This document shows positions 19,265 through 19,730 of a stretch of DNA of 19,730 nucleotides, piece by piece. The position numbers and the translations under genes were made by a program. The notes beneath the pieces are model-generated. The model was given only the letters and a program-made list of their open reading frames with translations, searched no databases and had not been told where the DNA came from. This DNA comes from Salinibacterium sp. (lineage in GTDB: Bacteria; Actinomycetota; Actinomycetes; Actinomycetales; Microbacteriaceae): contig SCSV01000349.1 in NCBI GenBank assembly GCA_004297555.1, forward strand, positions 1-19,730, in the 5' to 3' direction. How positions within the stretch are numbered: position 1 is the first letter of the stretch; every line of letters starts with the position of its first letter.

Positions 19265-19730
19265 ATGACTGATCGGATCACGATCGCCCATGTGACGACG
19301 TGGATCTATCGATCAAGGCTTCCAAGGCGCGTTCGCGAGACAGCGATGGCGATCGTTCTGTCGCTCTCGTGGTCGCCTCTCGACAAGGGCATGGTCCTCG
19401 ACTCCCGGCTCGACGAGAAGTACCCGGACCGCGGGGTGACCATCAGCTACCTCGCGCAGCAGTGCTCCTCGGCTCCACGCGCCGACAGCCAGCGTCCATC
19501 GATCGACACGGGCCGGACGCAGTACCGCGCGCTCTACGGGGGCAAGCGTGGGAAGCAGAAAGACGGCACGCTGAAGGACGATGGCCTGCCGACGTTGACG
19601 GGGCTCGGGGCCGTGAAGGTCCATTCGCGCAAGGGCCTCCCGAACCACTACGAAATCGACGTCGGCCTGTTCAAGCGCCTCTCCGAGAAGGCCCAGGCCA
19701 AGGTCGTCGAGCACGTCAAGGCGCGCGAGG
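19265..19730 (+). CDS. Helix-turn-helix protein, possible replication initiator (partial)
   Basis: The frame is open from ATG 19265 through the right edge, with 155 residues visible. RRVRETAMAIVLSLSWSP (about 21-38) and GVTISYLAQQCS (about 56-67) resemble the first helices of HTH_36-type DNA-binding domains found in phage and plasmid replication proteins. LTGLGAVKVHSRKGLPNHYE (about 113-132) matches the wing, where a short hairpin precedes N.YE. Between them lies an insertion of some 40 basic residues that is not usual in the family. ATG 19265 has no Shine-Dalgarno; ATG 19346 is an alternative but would lose part of the first helix. It lies just downstream of the inverted-repeat region, which fits an initiator next to its origin. 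This remains inference. Confidence 0.6.
   Translation, partial: MTDRITIAHVTTWIYRSRLPRRVRETAMAIVLSLSWSPLDKGMVLDSRLDEKYPDRGVTISYLAQQCSSAPRADSQRPSIDTGRTQYRALYGGKRGKQKDGTLKDDGLPTLTGLGAVKVHSRKGLPNHYEIDVGLFKRLSEKAQAKVVEHVKARE

Noticed and set aside
19000..19350. GATC cluster as a target of the element's own methyltransferase
   Set aside because: The enzyme has an NPPY motif but its target sequence cannot be read from the gene, and GATC is frequent across the window, so no specific link is supported.
1..19730. tRNA, rRNA or CRISPR array
   Set aside because: No cloverleaf-type conserved loops, rRNA signatures or regularly spaced repeats were noticed on either strand; a dedicated scan was not possible.

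Overview
This is a GC-rich (by eye about two-thirds G+C), almost wholly coding window from a phage or phage-like integrative element. The support is a tyrosine recombinase, a DnaC/IstB-type helicase loader, an adenine methyltransferase, two peptidoglycan hydrolases, two related XRE-type regulators, ASCH, DUF1643 and RyR-domain proteins, and long trains of tiny overlapping genes, many with zinc-ribbon cysteines. No capsid, tail, portal or terminase gene is visible, so this is at most the early, lysis and integration part of a phage, or a satellite or plasmid-like element. The host is probably a high-GC Gram-negative bacterium (a lipobox lipoprotein and murein hydrolases fit); Myxococcota is only a guess.

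Layout. (1) Positions 1-2090, minus strand: three coupled genes ending in a RyR-domain protein that runs off the left edge. It also carries a ribbon-helix-helix-like segment and a possible Acb2/Tad1-like C-terminus, making it a candidate nucleotide sponge against CBASS/Thoeris-type defence. (2) 2091-2840: a structured divergent leader and a lone plus-strand gene, closed by a hairpin at a convergent junction. (3) 2849-9815, minus strand: one polycistron of 20 genes in which nearly every junction is an exact 4-nt stop/start overlap. It holds DUF1643, the helicase loader, a HicB-like protein, three small envelope or coiled-coil proteins, an ASCH protein, an XRE regulator and many small zinc-binding or unknown proteins. 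(4) 9866-10906, plus strand, divergent from (3) across only 50 bp; then a small minus-strand gene (10951-11268). (5) 11355-14993, plus strand: nine genes with a second XRE regulator, a four-helix membrane protein, an M15-type peptidase and a lytic transglycosylase. (6) 14995-16432, minus strand: two small unknown genes and a zinc-finger adenine methyltransferase. (7) 16597-18991, plus strand: a large cysteine-rich protein and the integrase. (8) 18992-19264: a non-coding stretch rich in inverted repeats (candidate attachment or replication site), followed by a helix-turn-helix protein running off the right edge.

How it may work together: the two XRE proteins, encoded in opposing operons, may set the developmental switch. 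The large minus operon supplies replication and host-takeover functions, the 11-15 kb operon supplies cell-wall opening, and the right end supplies DNA modification and integration. The strongest unexplained signals are the RyR fusion at the left edge, a recurring inverted repeat (CGCCACG...CGTGGCG) at four regulatory locations, and the inverted-repeat cluster beside the integrase. No tRNA, rRNA or CRISPR array was seen.
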